The notes under the pieces were generated by a model. It saw only the letters and a list, made by a program, of their open reading frames with translations. It made no database searches and had not been told where the DNA came from. A DNA stretch of 15,083 nt from DATIRA01 sp964553405 (GTDB lineage Bacteria > Pseudomonadota > Gammaproteobacteria > Steroidobacterales > Steroidobacteraceae), in the NCBI GenBank assembly GCA_964553405.1, contig CAZKLS010000066.1:1-15083 (forward strand), given 5' to 3'. A program made the position numbers and the translations under genes. Each line of letters begins with the position of its first letter. The stretch's first letter is position 1. Below, piece by piece: positions 14,034 through 15,083 of this stretch.

Positions 14034-14528
14034 TCAGATGAAAAGGTTGATGTCCGATTGCGTCGCGACCTCGATGTAGGTCGCTGCGCCGCCGAGCTCT
14101 ATGCCGGGGATCATGTCGTCGAGCGTGTACTCGAACAGGTCCATGGTCATCTGGCAGGCGATCATCCGCACCTCGGATTCCAGCGCGAGTTCGCGCAGTT
14201 CGGGGATCGACGCCACGCCCTTCTTCTTCATCATGTCCTTCATCATCACCGTCGCGCCCGAGTCCACGAACGGGATCATCGACATGAAGTTCGGCATGCC
14301 CATGTGCATGCCCGCCATCGGCATCTTCATCGCCGGGTTGCCGAGCGGCGTCATCTTCAGGTCGAGATCCTTCAGCAGCAGGGACAGGCCGTAGAACGTG
14401 AAGAACAGCGTCACGTTCAGCCCCATCGCCGCAGCGGTCGTCGAGAGAATGAACGGAGGGTAGGCCCAGTCGAGCGACCCCTTCGTGACGATGATGGACA
14501 TGCTCTTTTCGCCGGAATCGTCGCTCAT
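14034..14528 (-). CDS. dsrE2: DsrE2-like sulfur-trafficking protein (DsrE/F superfamily)
   Basis: 164 residues of the DsrE/DsrF/DsrH-like superfamily. The first strand (SIIVTKGSLDWAYPPFILSTTAAAMG, within 11-36) is followed by a hydrophobic segment (NVTLFFTFYGLSLLL, 38-52), characteristic of the DsrE2 subgroup. The putative sulfur-binding Cys125 lies in MIACQMTMDLF (122-132) and is the only cysteine. Residues 67-84 form a Met-rich insertion (eight Met and one His within 18 residues), and Met is very abundant overall (about 20 of 164). DsrE2 proteins partner with TusA and rhodanese in sulfane-sulfur relay; the adjacent tusA supports this. A GAGGGGG ribosome-binding site lies upstream. First gene of a two-gene operon, divergent from the HDAC-family gene. 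Confidence 0.85.
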   Translation of the reverse strand: MSDDSGEKSMSIIVTKGSLDWAYPPFILSTTAAAMGLNVTLFFTFYGLSLLLKDLDLKMTPLGNPAMKMPMAGMHMGMPNFMSMIPFVDSGATVMMKDMMKKKGVASIPELRELALESEVRMIACQMTMDLFEYTLDDMIPGIELGGAATYIEVATQSDINLFI

Positions 14529-14622
14529 GTTCGAGACCCCCTCTGTCTCGCAGTCGCCCGAATCGGCGGGAAATTAACAGAGAACACTTTATTAGAAAAG
14601 TCGAATAAATTACGCTCGGGTA
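14529..14622. promoter_or_regulatory. AT-rich divergent promoter region between dsrE2 and the HDAC-family gene
   Basis: A strikingly AT-rich island (about 14568-14612) inside otherwise very GC-rich sequence, located between divergent genes. It contains an inverted repeat TTTATT (14588-14593) / AATAAA (14604-14609) with a 10-nt spacer, an overlapping imperfect dyad ACTTT-N6-AAAGT (14586-14601), and a TTAACA (5 of 6 to the -35 consensus). These are consistent with promoters for both genes and a dimeric regulator site, but I cannot fix the -10/-35 pairs or name the regulator. Confidence 0.5.
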
Positions 14623-15083
14623 GTGGGAAATACGAGGCATTCGCAGCCCGGCTTGCCGCAGCGCAGCACCACGCCGCCCGCGCCGCGACACGCGCCGGCG
14701 TTGTTCGTCGGCAGCGAGTTCTGCCGGCGGCCGGGCTTCGGGCGACAGCATCCGCTGTCCATTCCAAGGGTCCAAACGGTGCTCGAGCTCTGCGAGCTGC
14801 TCGGCTGGCTGCCGGACGGGGCCTACCGCGAGAGTCGCTGCGCGAGCCGTGCCGAGCTGTGCGAGTTCCACGACGCGGACTACGTCGAGTCGCTGTCGCG
14901 TTGCGTCGCCGCCGGCACGGTGGACCCCGGGACTCGCGAGCGCTACGGCTTCGGCACGCTCGAGAACCCCATCTTCGAGTCGCTGTTCGAGCGGGCGGCG
15001 GCGCAGGTCGGCGGTTCGCTGCTCGCCGCCGAGCTCGCGCTCGAGGGACGCATCGTCTTTCACCCGGCCGGCGGCACGCACCA
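14623..15083 (+). CDS. Histone deacetylase-family (AcuC/AphA-like) hydrolase, 5' part only
   Basis: The reading frame is open from a TAG at 14593 to the right edge (about 153 codons). Recognisable family segments: RQHPLSIPRV (41-50), LCEFHDADYVESL (79-91), GTLENPIF (111-118), and FHPAGGTH (146-153), the strand leading to the catalytic His-His pair of the zinc-dependent deacetylase fold; the window ends within that motif. Expected activity is deacetylation of acetyl-lysine, acetylpolyamine or similar amides. The start is uncertain: GTG 14623, TTG 14653 or TTG 14701 are all in frame. Conservation begins only near residue 27, so the real start may be later than GTG 14623; none has a strong Shine-Dalgarno. 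It is transcribed divergently from dsrE2 across a shared AT-rich region. Confidence 0.8.
   Translation, partial: MGNTRHSQPGLPQRSTTPPAPRHAPALFVGSEFCRRPGFGRQHPLSIPRVQTVLELCELLGWLPDGAYRESRCASRAELCEFHDADYVESLSRCVAAGTVDPGTRERYGFGTLENPIFESLFERAAAQVGGSLLAAELALEGRIVFHPAGGTH

Overview
The window is GC-rich bacterial chromosomal DNA with densely packed genes. It most resembles a gammaproteobacterium, probably an environmental or sulfur-metabolising lineage. The support is inferential: a DUF2058 (YaiL-type) gene, which is typical of Gammaproteobacteria; a lipoprotein, two outer-membrane barrels and a FadL-type porin, which imply a Gram-negative envelope; and a DsrE2-TusA pair. I see no rRNA, tRNA, CRISPR array, insertion sequence, phage gene or integration site, and no gene-free stretch longer than 300 bases.

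Layout. 1-2314: a truncated DUF3597 gene (-), a YpfH-like alpha/beta-hydrolase (+), then a two-gene minus-strand unit (VOC-fold protein, then DUF2058). 2409-8027 (+): a tight run of six genes. The first four (SLOG/'molybdenum carrier'-like, GST-fold, DcsG-like ATP-grasp, atypical NRAMP transporter) are joined by 4-nt start/stop overlaps. After 64 nt come an exported metal-dependent amidohydrolase and, again by a 4-nt overlap, an outer-membrane barrel-like protein. 8122-11075 (+): a secreted trypsin-fold protease and a DUF885 lipoprotein with a zinc-peptidase-like motif. 11080-14528 (-): from upstream to downstream, DsrE2-like protein, TusA, a strong intrinsic terminator, a FadL/OmpP1 porin, two tandem hairpins, and a YeiH-family exporter that ends 4 nt from the convergent DUF885 gene. 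14623-15083 (+): the start of a histone-deacetylase-family gene, divergent from dsrE2 across an AT-rich regulatory island and cut by the window edge inside its active-site motif.

How the genes may work together. The 8.1-11.1 kb block together with the amidohydrolase looks like an exported peptide-degrading set (serine protease, DUF885 hydrolase, dipeptidase-like amidohydrolase). The minus-strand block has a sulfur theme: sulfane-sulfur carriers (DsrE2, TusA) and a predicted sulfite/sulfate-type exporter (YeiH). The most promising candidate for something undescribed is the overlapping four-gene cassette at 2409-5705. Its NRAMP-type transporter has lost the canonical metal-binding side chains in both TM1 and TM6 and is coupled to an ATP-grasp ligase, a GST-fold protein and a nucleotide-binding-type protein. 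Its function cannot be decided from sequence alone.
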